Positions 43,198-54,493 of a DNA stretch of 64,000 nucleotides are shown here, one piece after another (position 1 is the first letter of the stretch; every line of letters starts with the position of its first letter). The DNA is taken from assembly GCA_961205875.1 (NCBI GenBank), contig OY540816.1, positions 10,860,701-10,924,700 on the forward strand. Direction: 5' to 3'. Origin of the DNA: Sialis fuliginosa. Taxonomy: Eukaryota > Arthropoda > Insecta > Megaloptera > Sialidae. The translations under genes and the position numbers were made by a program. The notes under the pieces were generated by a model, which saw only the letters and a program-made list of their open reading frames with translations, did no database searches and had not been told where the DNA came from.

Positions 43198-44178
43198 TGC
43201 TTCCTCGCAATATCGAAGATACGAGAAGCTTTGCGATCGTTTTAATAATGAGACAAAAAATTGTTCTCCGATTTCAAAATTTTAAATTGATTTTTCCGTT
43301 TCAGATCAAGACAAACACTTTTCGTTCCGTGTCTGTCTGTCTGTCCCCTGAATCCTTGTCACACGCATAACTCATGAACCACTGAACCGATATTAATGGG
43401 AGCGTTCACGTCTGACCAAAAAACGGAACGAGCTTTGATTGGTTGATTCATGGAATTTCTGGTGGAATGTACCAGAAATTAAAAGAATGTCATTTTTTAA
43501 GCGTGTAAGGAAGTGAGAAAGAAGTAACTAGAAAGAGATAGAAACTAGTGACCAGGTTAACCAAAGAACTTTAATGTTCACTTCATGTTGAGCGTTTCTG
43601 CTAGAACACTAGTTTCTATCTTTTTCTGGTTACTTCTTTCTCACTTCCTTCACGCTTAAAAAATGACATTCTTTTAATTATTGGTACATTCTATCAGAAA
43701 TTACTTGAATCAACCAATCAAAGCTCGTTGTTCACTGTTTTTGGTGATCAATTAAACTTGGTTGATTGGTTGGTTGGTTGGGTATGGCTTAAGGACAGTC
43801 CCATTTCAAAATTATCAAAATCGTATGTAAGAGAGAGGGGTAACATCCGAAAATATTTTTCAAGATATCTCAAGAACGATACATGTGAAAATTTTATAGA
43901 ATCTTTTTTGTAGAGGTCTAAAACATTTGTTGTAAAATACTCCTTTACAAAGATTTATCTCAATTTGCTTTAAAAATCGTTGATATTTTTATATGGACAT
44001 ATTAAATGTCATTTTGACGATTGCATAAAGTTAGATTTAAATTGAAATTGTAAAAAAATTTAAAATATACAAAAAAATAATCAGGTGCCTCTTAAGAAAA
44101 ATTTCAAACTAATATTTTTTAGTAAAATTGTGTAAAAATTAAATGGTTAACCAATGCCAGGCAATTTATCTGAACACA
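43198..44178 (+). mobile_element. GCTTCCTCG-family element with nested palindromic MITE
   Basis: Starts TGCTTCCTCGCAATATCGAA and proceeds through the GACAAACACTTTTCGTTCCG, CTGTCTGTCTGTCCCCTGAA and AGATATCTCAAG blocks to GGTTAACCAATGCCAGGCAA and TTATCTGAACAC. It lacks the GAGGAAGC right terminus. It is interrupted at 43396-43750 by a palindromic MITE. Excluding that, about 625 bp remain. Confidence 0.75.
43396..43750. mobile_element. Palindromic MITE, ATGGTCACG family, copy 2 (nested)
   Basis: Matches 15311-15680: GAGCTTTGATTGGTTGATTC, GTAAGGAAGTGAGAAAGAAG, AGAAAGAGATAGAAACTAGT and the inverse arm to AAGCTCGTTGTTCACTG. The left end is ATGGGAGCGTTCACG. The right end has lost the outer ~17 bases (TTTTTGGTGATCA). 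ATTA on both sides (43392-43395, 43751-43754) corresponds to a single ATTA in other copies of the host repeat, so insertion with a 4-bp (or shorter) duplication is likely. Confidence 0.8.
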
Positions 44179-44813
44179 CAGAAGTATAAGAGTAAGATTT
44201 AAGTAAGAAATTTATATGTTAGTTTTTGAAATAGTAAGGTATAATAATTATAATTAATTGAAATTATCAGCGTGTAAAATGCGAAATATGTTTAATATTT
44301 CCACTCAATAATAAAAGGGTTAAACAGTTTCATTTTCTTGTATCGATTCAAGAAAATATAAGTGAAAACAGAGATGACAAAATACAAAATATTAATGCTG
44401 TATCTATATGCATGTCCCCTTAAAAACATAATCCCCTGAAATGTCCCCACGCACGAAAACAACGCGGTTGCCAAGAACCGAAATAAGAAACACACACAGT
44501 CACACAGAAACAAACAACTCGCAGAATTCGTGATATGTATTTTTGATATATTCCATATATGGCGTCATGGATATTTTATAGATGTACATATGTATACTAT
44601 ATTCAAGTTCAGTTCGCACATAAAATATTTTTTATATAAAACAATATATATAAATTATATCAGCACCAATTCCATGGTTTACGATTGTCAGTTGTAAAAT
44701 CTAGAATCTTATTTTTACTAATCAAAATATGTATTAATTGTAACCTCTGTTTGTGCAATGAAAAAATATTTTTTTATAAATCGTTTTCTAGGCAATAGGT
44801 ATATTTACATATT
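44179..44813. other. No gene seen
   Basis: Contains a 73-codon minus-strand Phe/Cys-rich frame (44292-44513), judged to be chance. Confidence 0.35.
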
Positions 44814-45150
44814 CAGGTGTCCACTTTCTGGAAAGTCAGGGAAGCCTAAAGTGGTCAGAGAAAGTCAGGAAATTTATTTAAAATTCTGAAAAGTCAGGGA
44901 ATTTATTAATTTTTTTTAGAAAGTCAGGGAAAAAAGTGTATAAATTTAAGTTGACGAACAAAAAAAAAGAAAAAGGTCATTGAATTGAAAGTAAAAACAA
45001 GTGTAAAATTTTCAAGTTATGACAAAAAAAACGTCTTCAAATTTTATTTTTGCACATTTTTACTTCGGGGCTTCCCCGAGTCAGGGAATTTTGACTCTGT
45101 GGTCAGAGAAAAGTCAGGGAATTTTATTTCCAAAACCAGTGGACACCCTG
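44814..45150. mobile_element. MITE with CAGGTGTCCACT termini and GTCAGGGAA motifs
   Basis: CAGGTGTCCACTTTCTGG and CCAGTGGACACCCTG are inverse ends. Inside, GAAAGTCAGGGAA or variants occur at least six times (both flanks, same sense), with GCCTAAAGTGGTCAGAG near the left and GACTCTGTGGTCAGAG near the right. A related fragment lies at 54782-55010. 337 bp, no target duplication resolved. Confidence 0.7.
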
Positions 45151-45349
45151 ATATTCGTTTCTGACAGTTTTGTTTCAACTTAATAGGACAACTACTATGC
45201 CGATTTTCATGAGATTTTCACTGTTAAAAGAATTAGTTTAGGCTATGCTATATGATAACTGATTTATAAAATTGATACTTACTATTAAAAATATAAAAAA
45301 ATAAAAGAAAATTAAAGATGGTTATGATGTTAGTGTAATTAAACCAACA
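45151..45349. other. No gene seen
   Basis: AT-rich spacer. Confidence 0.3.
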
Positions 45350-45351
45350 AA

Positions 45352-45704
45352 TAGCTGTTACCCGCGCGACTTCGTCCATGTGGTAATACAGATTTCTGTT
45401 TAGTTTCGCATTTACACGCTAGATGTTTACGCTATCTGTAAATTACCGTTATTTTTGCACAATTTCCGTGTCCGGTTATTATTAATGGCGGTGGAAGTTT
45501 CATAAATTTGTATTATTTCCATAGTTATATTATAAATTCCGGAACATTGTTTTATGCCTTATTAAAGTGTCTCTAGTATAACCAATGCGTACAAATGTCA
45601 CACACCCATTTTTTAATCTAAATAGATCGGTTCAGCCGTTTAATCGTGAAAAGGTAACGGACAGACAGACAGATAGAGACACACTTTCACATTTATATTA
45701 GTAT
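45352..45704 (+). mobile_element. Retrotransposon 3'-end copy
   Basis: Starts TAGCTGTTACCCGCGCGACT then TCGTCC, the usual opening of this tail class. Ends with AGATCGGTTCAGCCGTTTAA, TCGTGAAAAGGTAACGGACA, GACAGACAGATAGAGACACA and CTTTCACATTTATATTAGTA. The most complete copy of the tail in the window. No reverse transcriptase. Confidence 0.7.
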
Positions 45705-46157
45705 AAATAATTGGGCTAGGTACGTATTAAGAAAAATGCACAAATTAAATTTTCAAATAAAAAACATATTTAAAATGAAAAGAAAAAAAAGTAGTTGAGA
45801 TGTTGACGTAATGAAACCATAATTACAGCCGCTAGATATGACAAACCTTAAATTTTAGAGGTAGGCGAAACCGTAGGGAATATTTAGTTTGTATAATTTT
45901 ACATATATTTCAAAATTAATTAATTTTATTCATTATTAAAAATTTAAATAGATAACAGTAAAACATACATTATTTTGATATACATATGTAGATCAAAAAC
46001 AAACGAGGAGAATTGGTTTGGGAAAATACAACTTGTGATATAAATTTTGTTATTTGCTTAAAAACACCCAATAGATAAAATCAAATTGTTTCAATGAGAT
46101 TTTTATTATTATTTTACTTACGTATTCATAGATTTGTTATTGACCATTCAAAATTTA
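45705..46157. other. No gene seen
   Basis: AT-rich, no supported feature. Confidence 0.35.
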
Positions 46158-46936
46158 GCTGATTCTCAAAAAAAATCTAAATTATCCTTTCTGATTTCTA
46201 TAAAACGAGATCGAAAATTAAAGTTAAGGAGATTCTCTTATGAAACTACATTACTAAGTGTACCAAATTGTATATTAATTTTATTTCAGTTATTATAAAT
46301 TGTAAAAATATATTAAAATTTATACCTCAAAAATCATTCCCTCACTGTGTCCCAACCACCAAATTTAAATACATTTCTAATTTGTTTCGAAAAGTTTTCT
46401 AGAATGTGTTTAATAACTTATTATTTATTCATTTATAACAATATTTTCTATTTAAAAATGTACAACAGTAAGTAAAACACAAACAGAAAATAAATTTACA
46501 AGTATGTCCTTAAAAAACGAATCATTCCCTCACAATTTCTGTAACAGTGAAATTAGACCGTAATTGTAAATCTATCTGAACGCAGTGTTATTGTTTTTAT
46601 AATGTGGCAATACTGACATTAAAAAATAAATATGGCGAAAGAGCTGAGTGTTGAAGTGTATTGTTGAAATTGTTTTAAAGTATTAGTATCCAAATTTACA
46701 TTTTCGCTCGTCATTCCCTCACAAAGTGATCATTCCCTCACTAATACACTAAGCTATCATATTCTCACTTTTGAATTTTTGTTTTAACCCCCTTTAAAGT
46801 CAAAAATATTGGGGACCACTATAACCCTTCAGAAAATTACCCTATGTTTTATTATATTTACGAAAGAAATTGTACATTATTAAAAAAAAAAACACAATAT
46901 AACAAAATCATTTTTCTACTTTTTTTGAGAATCAGC
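46158..46936. mobile_element. Element with GCTGATTCTCAAAAAAA termini and CATTCCCTCAC repeats
   Basis: GCTGATTCTCAAAAAAA at the left is the inverse of TTTTTTTGAGAATCAGC at the right. The motif TCATTCCCTCAC recurs four times in the same sense at about 46329, 46522, 46710 and 46728, spaced about 190, 190 and 18 bp. No coding frame. Superfamily unknown. Confidence 0.6.
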
Positions 46937-46996
46937 CATTTCTTTAAGTTATAGTGACATAACCGCCTTATTGCAGTAATAATGGTCAGTCTTTAA

Positions 46997-47283
46997 CCCT
47001 AGTTAGATAACCTACGTCGAATCGACGTACTCATTTTTGAATAATCTACGCATTCGCGAGAAATCTATTTTTGTAATTTCAAGTTTATGGTAATAAAAAT
47101 ATAAATATAAATAATTTAATGTTTTTCATTTATTCATAACACAATAACATATATGATGACATACTACCAAGTACACAAACATATTATACACGCAACCCAA
47201 AATATGTCCTTTCAAACGTATACACGACGAATCAACGTATGGTTATCTTTAATGTACCATAAAATATGGTTATCTTTCTAGGG
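46997..47283. mobile_element. piggyBac-type MITE with TTAA target sites
   Basis: TTAA (46993-46996) precedes CCCTAGTTAGATAACC. The right end, read inward, is CCCTAGAAAGATAACCATA preceded by TTAA (47284-47287). CCCTAGAAAGATA at TTAA is the classic piggyBac terminus. Just inside the left end is the near-perfect palindrome TACGTCGAATCGACGTA (47013-47029), with a related ACGACGAATCAACGTA at the right, comparable to piggyBac internal inverted repeats. GGTTATCTTT is repeated near the right end (about 47241 and 47269). 287 bp, so mobilised in trans. Confidence 0.9.
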
Positions 47284-47287
47284 TTAA

Positions 47288-49732
47288 GAGGCGAGCGGTA
47301 CGTTTGCTAAAACATCATTACTAAAACATGAACATCACCAACTGTTCAGAAACAAATTTTTTGCCATTAGATTATTCTTTCGATCATAAATAATACTTCA
47401 TAACACCATCTTATAGGTTCCAAAACATTTTTGTAATGTATTCAATTAGCACTGAAATGCGGTAACAGCGTAAACTGTTTGATATTGAGACACACAAACA
47501 CACATCACGTGTTAAGACAATGCAGCGTTGCCAGACCTTTCAACGTTTGCCTACACTTCTAAAACCGCTGATTTTTCTAAAGTTTTTAATAATGTATGTA
47601 ATACTTCGTAAAGGTTTATAATCCAGAACAGATAGAGTTTTAAATACAATAGTGTTTCCATTGTCTATCGCCATAAAAGCCTGTGTAAAAAAATCCATAA
47701 AATCTTCTTAGAATTGTGAATATTTTGTGATTTAACCTTACAATTAGACAAGGAAAGATAAAGGACTAATAACAGATTACCTAGTGTTGTTACCATATCG
47801 CTCCACGAGTCATTGGCGTATCATTCAGATTTTAAAATAAATATCAATTGTTTTGATTTATTAAATTAATTAATAATAAATGATTTATATTGTCTTTAAA
47901 AGTATTTCAGTGATAATTGATTAACAGAGAAACGTCTATTTGGAACTATTATCTCTTTTATATACTAAATTCAATTGTAATTTAAAGCATATTTGCATAT
48001 TATAAATTTTCAACTACGGTGTAAACATGGAAATGACGATTGTGACATTTAAAAAACATAAAATTTTGGTAACACTTTCATATACGGACTAGCATTGGTT
48101 GTTATGTATCCATAGTCTTTCCTAATCTAAGGATTTAACTATTTTGATTTCGGAAGCCAACCTCCTTAATTAAAAAAAAACTTAGATAACAGGAAATCTG
48201 TTTTAATCGCTAGAAATCACTGAAACTAAGAATCGGGTTTTTTTTATAAAAAGCGCTTTTCGCTCCTGTTTACGATTCTTGTTTCTATTCGTGCCTGGCA
48301 TAAAGTGTACAGAAAAAACAAAACGATATTATCCAGAACTAATTAATATAGCCATTCAATTACTTTACAAGTTGAAAGACTTAATTTTGTCGCACATTTT
48401 TCTTTGTCAAACACTTCGTTTACTATCGATTAAACTTTGAATGCTTTTTAACAAATTCGAATGTTCGACATGGTTGTGGCGTGTACACGATCGCTTTGCG
48501 CATAATTATACACAAATTAGTGTATTATTTTTGTAAACGGGTGTGCATGACGTCTAGACTTTAAACGTAACTTAAATTAATATTCTTTTAAATATCGTGA
48601 CGTTCACGGAACCATTTTAAAATATCAACTGTCATTATTATTTTGTAAAAAATAATTGGATATGTTTTTTTCATATCGTATTATGTTTGTTCATTTCTAA
48701 AAAGTTCTACTGCGAAGTTGTATTTCGCAATGTGGTTATTAAATGTTAAGTTACTACAAGCACTAGTGCTGTTTGTTGAGAGAAGTGAAAAACAGGAAAT
48801 ACAGAATACAAGAAAAAACTACAAAATACAGATATCCTGAATTCTTTATTGTAAGTCCTAACCACATACGTATATGTTTTTTTTCTACCTAGCTGAAATT
48901 CGATAACACCAAAATCGAATTTCTTTTTTTTTCTTGCTAAATTATTCATGCGAAAACATAAAAATACATAATGTACCTAAATAAAAACATAAAAATAAAC
49001 AAGTTAATTTCCTTTCATGTTGCATAACATTTAAAAATGTAAAAAGCGTATTTTATTTACATTTCTAAAAGTAAAATGTTATACTGAAATGAAATTTATA
49101 GACTTTTAAATGTCGCGACATGTTTTGAGCTTTTAAAATCTAAACTGTCATTTTGCTATGCAAAAAGAATATTATTCATTCTGACAATTGGATGTTTTTC
49201 TGTGTGTTCACAGTTTTTATTTTCTACATTAGTGTTATGAAAATATAATTTCATTAAATAATTTGATATAACACACAAATTATTATAAAAGTATATTTAT
49301 CATGTCTGATGTGAAATTATTTTATTGAATTGATTGAACATTTATATTTCTTATAATATTTGTATTGTTTACTTATGTTAAATTGTTAGGTTTCTAAGCG
49401 TCATTATATTAAAATGAGTTTTGAATGTAGTAGATACTTAGGCCTCATCACTCGATCGATTACACAGGGAAAGGAAAAAATGTTGCCGAGACGTGAATAG
49501 ACGATCCTGAAGGTTTTTGGCGTGCTGAAATTAAATCCGTTCCCCAAATTGTCAATTCGCTCAGGTTATCAAGTTATCCTAATCTAAAAGATCCAAAAAT
49601 AACTATTTTAGCCATATTTATGAATATCTATTACCAAACAGGCAATTTTACACATTAATATAATATTAAAATAATATATTAATAAATAAATAATTTATTT
49701 ATTTCGATCTCAAATGAGGAATTTAAAATTTT
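47288..49732. other. Long AT-rich stretch, nothing recognised
   Basis: About 2.4 kb with no supported transposon ends, tandem arrays or protein-like frames. The 67-codon minus frame at 48746-48949 looks like chance. Confidence 0.4.
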
Positions 49733-49811
49733 CAATTTGAAATTGATTATTCCCAATTTGAAATTGATTAGTCTCAATTTGAAATTGATTAGTCTCAATT
49801 TGAACTTGAAA
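49733..49811 (+). repeat. Tandem repeat, about 23-bp unit
   Basis: Three to four units of CAATTTGAAATTGATTAGTC with an additional CT/T. Each unit contains the palindrome CAATTTGAAATTG. Confidence 0.8.
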
Positions 49812-50780
49812 TGGTATAGTTATCGTTCACAATAAGAAATAGTACTGTTTTTCTCTTTAAAATGAACTTTTTCTTTTGATTGTACGATTTTTTTACCGAA
49901 AACACTATTTTAAATATGTATTATACATATGTGCTTGCATTTTAATTTATAAAAATATCATATCTCTGTGAAAAAAGTCGTATCTACGAGTATGCTATGT
50001 ATTCATAAATATATCCAAAATCATTATTTTTGACACTTTAAGTTTATATTTAGAGTATATGAGCTAATTGAGCAGAAACCTTCAGAATCGACTATTCAGG
50101 TCTTGGCCACAAAATTTATTCTCCTGTATTACCTAATTAAATGTATTTTGCTTAGCAATACATCTGAAATATACAACTGGGCATATTCTAATCACTGTTT
50201 AAATTTGGCACCTCATACATTTTCCGTGTACTTTTTCCTTTATTTCCTGGGCTATGTATATATTTCAGTATTTGACTGTCTCACCTCAACAATTTATAAA
50301 ATAAAAATATCAGGAAATTATTCATTACAAAAGTAAATAGTGAAAATAACTATTGATACTACTATACGTGTATACACGTGTATCTCGGTTTCGGTACCGC
50401 TGTTTTAGAGTCTGATTACGGCACTGATGAGACACGACATGTATTTATGGTGGAGGTGCGCGGTAATGGTGGCGATGTTGTGCATCAATACTGTCAATAC
50501 TTAACTGTGAAATATTGACATTGAACTAACTATTCGGCGTTTCTGATTACAATGTTAAACGATGTCATGATGCTATATTTATTTTACATGTTGATATAAT
50601 ATAATTATGAAAAATGTGTAAGTATGTATGTATGTATTTTATATATTTATCTTTGTACTATTACAATGTTTATTAAAATTAAGATAGTTGTATTGTATAT
50701 ACGTTAATTTAAAAAAATGCATTCTGTGAAAAATGATTTTGTTTTTGAGCTGTTCTATTAACGTTTCTATATCCTGAAGT
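49812..50780. other. No gene seen
   Basis: A 77-codon plus-strand frame (50103-50336) is hydrophobic and aromatic-rich but without recognisable features. CGGTTTCGGTACCGC near 50386 is a GC-richer patch. Confidence 0.3.
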
Positions 50781-50908
50781 ATATATATTCCTTAGAATTT
50801 AAGAAAATGACCATTTTAGATTTTATTTTGTTTTGTTTTCTTCGAGGTTTTAGGTCATTAAAACAGTTATACGTGTTATAACATTATTTATTTAAACGTT
50901 CCGTCATT

Positions 50909-51166
50909 TTAGACTTCCTCAGTAATTGTCAAAAATGTTGGTGTGATATTGTCTTTCTTGCACTTTAATAGAAATATTCTTCTTGTTTCTGCTTTTGCTA
51001 ATTTTGTTTTTAACTTGTTTGTTTCCTTGAATGTGTTTTCTTCATTTTTGTATTGTTGATGTAATTTCTCGTATATTTCATTGATTCTTCTTTTATCCTC
51101 TGAAGAATTTGTATATTTAAAAACAAGAAAAATATTTCTATTGAAGTGCAAGAAAGACAATATCAC
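50909..51166 (-). pseudogene. Penelope-like N-terminal segment (partial)
   Basis: Minus-strand frame of 85 codons. The first ~20 residues come from the antisense of the right arm. The genuine-looking part starts near NSSEDKRRINEIYEKLHQQY and continues through a Lys/Glu-rich, coiled-coil-like stretch to AETRRIFLLKCKKDNITPTF and LTITEEV before the stop. A basic helical segment ending R--FL-KC---NI-P-F is characteristic of the region upstream of reverse transcriptase in Penelope-like elements (family knowledge, matched by eye). No RT or GIY-YIG domain is present. The plus strand of the right arm encodes the same RKIFLLKCKKDNITPTFLTI peptide outward, so the tail exists in two inverted copies. Confidence 0.45.
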
Positions 51167-51186
51167 ACCAACATTTTTGACAATTA

Positions 51187-51212
51187 CTGAGGAAGTCTAA
51201 AATGACGAAACG
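51187..51212 (+). ncRNA. Hammerhead-like core string in the right arm
   Basis: CTGAGGA (51187-51193), one extra A, GTC, a 6-base loop, GAC, then GAAACG (51207-51212). The hammerhead consensus is CUGANGA-stem II-GAAA. Here stem II could be GTC/GAC, but the extra A after CUGANGA breaks the consensus. The left arm has GGAACG at the equivalent place. Probably a decayed or variant ribozyme of a Penelope-like terminus. Confidence 0.3.
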
Positions 51213-51295
51213 TTTAAATAAATAATGTTATAACACGTATAACTGTTTTAATGACCTAAAACCTCGAAGAAAACAAAACAAAATATATTCCTTAG

Positions 51296-51767
51296 TTTAT
51301 ATAATGAGTTATTGAATAACAATTTAATTTAGTAAATCGAATTAAAGCTTAATTTTTCTTGGTTGCGTTTCGAAAAGGGTTTGAATTTCTACGAGATGTG
51401 ACCGAGACGATGTGGCTTTATTTTCGACAAGATGAAACTGTCAGTTATAAATCTGAGACGAGTCACGTCTCGTGTGAAGCCGTAAATGGAATATTAAAAG
51501 GTGGTGTATCTGATCGGGATGGTTGAGTTTTTACTGCATTGTGTGTCCACCACCCGGGCCGCAGCTCTGACCGTAGTGACGGACGGCATTGCGTGTATGC
51601 TAACGTCCCTGAAACACGACAGTAGTGATATATTATTTATCGGGCATCGCTTGTGAACAACTCCGGGGAAAAGAATACAAAAATATATAACATTTCTCAA
51701 TATCCACTGACAGATTTTTTTGACCTATCGGTCGTTGTTAATGATGATGATGTGGTGTTTCGTTTAA
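51296..51767. other. No gene assigned; GC-richer patch at 51536-51680
   Basis: The patch includes CCACCACCCGGGCCGCAGCT and TGACGGACGGCATTGCG. It underlies a 68-codon minus frame (51494-51700; RAAARVVDTQC) with no recognisable domain. Could be an exon or promoter island of an unseen gene. Confidence 0.3.
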
Positions 51768-51820
51768 CAGTGGCGGATTGTAGTAAAAATAATTATTTGA
51801 ATTTAGTCAGTGGCGTAGTA
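51768..51820. repeat. Two CAGTGGCG-type hAT termini, incomplete
   Basis: CAGTGGCGGATTG at 51768 and CAGTGGCGTAGTA at 51808, in the same sense 40 bp apart. These match the outer ends of the MITEs at 12313 and 25947, but no right-hand ends follow. Confidence 0.45.
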
Positions 51821-52816
51821 AAATAATTAATGTTTTTTTAACTTTTTATTGTAATCAGTCCAAAAATCAAAATCAAAAATTTCAACATAATTGTATGTTT
51901 TAAGGTCACTATAGTATATTTACACTTTTTTTTAGAAATATGTCTGTGTGTGTGTGTATGTACGTACGTATGTGCGTGTCATTTTTTACGTTCACAAATG
52001 CTATTGACTTCGTTGGGGTGCCAATCGGAGCGTCTTGACGTGATTATGATCTGAAAGAAAGTATTTTTCGAAATTCAACCCCTAAGGTTTTTTTTTTGTT
52101 ATACGTGCTTAAACAGCCATAGAAGGGGTGTAAGGCGAAAACCACTCTCAAAATTTGAATTTTAAATACTTAATAAAAAATTTACTAATTCATGTTGCCT
52201 TGGAAACAAACGCAATTAAATTCAAATTGAAACAATAAATCAGTATTCAAGTATTTATAGCTATACCATGTTGGAAAATTGGTTGTGTGGACCTCAGGGG
52301 TCGAACCCACGACTTGTTTTAAATTTTGATTCACTCCAGTCTAAATGAAAAAAAATATACCAAATACTTTTGTCCGATATATCGGAGGATTCACTAAAAT
52401 TAATTTAGTGAAAATTATTTAAAAATTAATTACGTCTAGTCTTTAAAATTATTTTTATTCTTCACATAACCACTTTTTGTTATATTAAATTATTACATTG
52501 AATCCCAATGGATGCATATGTATTATTTCACACGCATCATATAAATATGGTAATATTATCCATTTCCAGATAACTATTCACTATATTTAAACATTTATAT
52601 AATTAACTTAAAATTAATTAATATACATACATACAAGTATATAACTTATAACTTACGGACAAATTAAACATTTATGAGTATCTAATATAATAATTTGTAT
52701 TACTCATACTACATAAGTGTATATATACCTCTATACAAACATGACAAGGGTGAAGTACATATCATACGTTATTTTCACTGATGTAAGCTAATTTTCAAAC
52801 ATTTTATATATATATA
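51821..52816. other. No gene; GT-rich microsatellite and a B-box-like string
   Basis: TCTGTGTGTGTGTGTATGTA at about 51943 is a short microsatellite. At 52296-52320 the minus strand reads GTCGTGGGTTCGACCCCTGA, containing GGTTCGACCCC, which fits a pol III B box. No A box or tRNA fold was found at the right distance, so a tRNA or SINE call is not supported. Confidence 0.35.
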
Positions 52817-53393
52817 CAGTACAGGCCAAATGTTTGAATACACCTAAAGAAAAAACATTTTTTTGAATTTATTTGATTATTTCACGAAATCAACTTGCAT
52901 AACATAGTTTAGACGTTTTTTCATTATTATTAATGTATTTTATAGAAATCAAATCAATTTTGAACATCGAAGATATGAAAATGTTACTTCAACCGATTTT
53001 CTTGAAAATGACCACCTTTTGCTTTAATGATTTCGGCGCAGATTTTTGGCATTATTTCAACAATTTTTGTAATATTTGTAGTTGTATGTTGTCCCACGCG
53101 TCTGAAGTAGCCCCAAACCATCACTTTTCAAATAATACCAAAAATTTGCATCATTAATAAAAAAAGGTGGGCATTTTTAAGAAAATCGGTTAAAGTTACA
53201 TTTTCATTTCTTCGATGTTCAAAATTGATTTGATTTCTATAAAATACATTAATAATAATCAAATAATGTCTAAACTACATATGTTAAACACAATAAACTT
53301 ATGTGAATAAAGTAAGTTGATTTCGTGAAATAATCAAATAAACTAAAAAAATTGTTTTTTCTTTAGGTGTATTCAAACTTTTGGCCTGTACTG
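52817..53393. mobile_element. Tc1-like foldback element, inverted duplication of the 3' end
   Basis: Termini CAGTACAGGCCAAATGTTTG / CAAACTTTTGGCCTGTACTG are typical Tc1-like ends, in a TATATA context with TA on both sides. Arms of about 200 bp include AAAAACA, GATTATTTCACGAAATCAAC, AATCAATTTTGAACATCGAA and the end of the transposase reading frame. A short unduplicated centre holds more of the C-terminal tail. 577 bp, non-autonomous. Confidence 0.88.
52984..53098 (-). pseudogene. Tc1-like transposase C-terminal tail
   Basis: The minus strand reads VGQHTTTNITKIVEIMPKIC, then AEIIKAKGGHFQENRLK and a stop at 52984. The closing pattern (I/V)--MP-R---VI-AKGGHT-Y is the C-terminus of Tc1 transposases; here Lys replaces Arg and the tail is slightly longer. 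An alternative frame gives WDNIQLQILQKLLK upstream, so a frameshift is likely. The catalytic domain is absent. Confidence 0.7.
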
Positions 53394-53395
53394 TA

Positions 53396-54493
53396 TATAT
53401 ATCGTAGAATCTGTAACAATGTTGTTTTAAAAGAATGAGTATGTGGAATGATATTAGATAATAATATAACACATTAATATACGTCATTTAAGAAGTTTAT
53501 AGTCACTGTAATTATAAAGACATCAATTGTATACAAACATTTTATCGTACATTTTTTATGAATTCAAATCAATATGTGTACTTTCCGTGTACAAGGTCTT
53601 TTTAAAGGACACTGAATTTATTATTAATCCTTATTTCTTGTAATATATGCTTCATGATAAGGGAATGTAAACGACTGTGTTTTAATTTAAATTTTATTTT
53701 TTTGTATATCAGTATAAAATTATCTAACATAGCGAATATTTTTTTAAATAAGGGACTAGAAGTTAAGAGCAATTTTTTATTAACTTGTTAATAGACATCA
53801 CAGGAAGTACGTAACTGAAATCTTTACATTGGGCGACCGTCGAAAGGTATTTTTTTAGATTTTTTGAAAAAAATTACCGATTTACGTTTTTTCTTGTACC
53901 TAATTAATATCTTAATATCTCCGATTGTATTATTTTAATTTTTGTGCAGTTTCAAAATATAGGTAGCAAAATGCCAATTTTAATATCTTGCATGCTAAAA
54001 TCAATAGTGTCGATATAAATATAACAAAAAAGTATAGTAATCATAAAAAAAAATTAATCGAAAAATCAACGGAATTACACATTTGAGGATACCTATAAGC
54101 ATTATCTCAATAACAGTCGGTCTGACCTTTTTCAAGATAATCGTTTTTGTATAATAACATTAAAAAAAGTCTTATGTTGGTCACAGCAGTGCTTTTAACA
54201 CTGGTTGATTGAAATCTATGCCTTAAGCCAAACAAAAAATGACCTGTAAGAAGCGTTTAATTTTTTTACAGAGCAAGACTGTCTCGGTCTATCGCGGATG
54301 AACAATTAAACTATATCAAATTATATAAAATAAGACGGTCTTATTATTATAAGACATGCAGAGGGCACCTTATAAAATATTAATCCGGTATCGTTACAAA
54401 ATAAGTTGAGTCGTGTAATTATATAATTGCAAAAGTGAATAGCACACATACATTCACGTTCAACTAATTGAAAGGTATGCTATTTATGTATAT
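53396..54493. other. No gene seen
   Basis: AT-rich with no supported element or frame. Confidence 0.4.

Larger units (their letters stand above)
50825..51284. mobile_element. Palindromic Penelope-like element relic
   Basis: Arms of about 165-170 bp start ATTTTGTTTTGTTTTC and end GAAAACAAAACAAAAT. Each arm carries CGAGGTTTTAGGTCATTAAA, ACACGTATAACTGTTTT and the coding blocks of the frame at 50909-51166 (or inverses). ATATATTCCTTAG occurs just outside both ends (about 50783 and 51284), a possible target duplication. Head-to-head pseudo-LTR-like arrangements are known for Penelope-like elements, and the encoded peptide also fits that group. Confidence 0.5.

Noticed and set aside
52296..52320. 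GTCGTGGGTTCGACCCCTGA as part of a tRNA gene
   Set aside because: Only the T-arm-like portion is present; no acceptor stem, D arm or A box could be placed.
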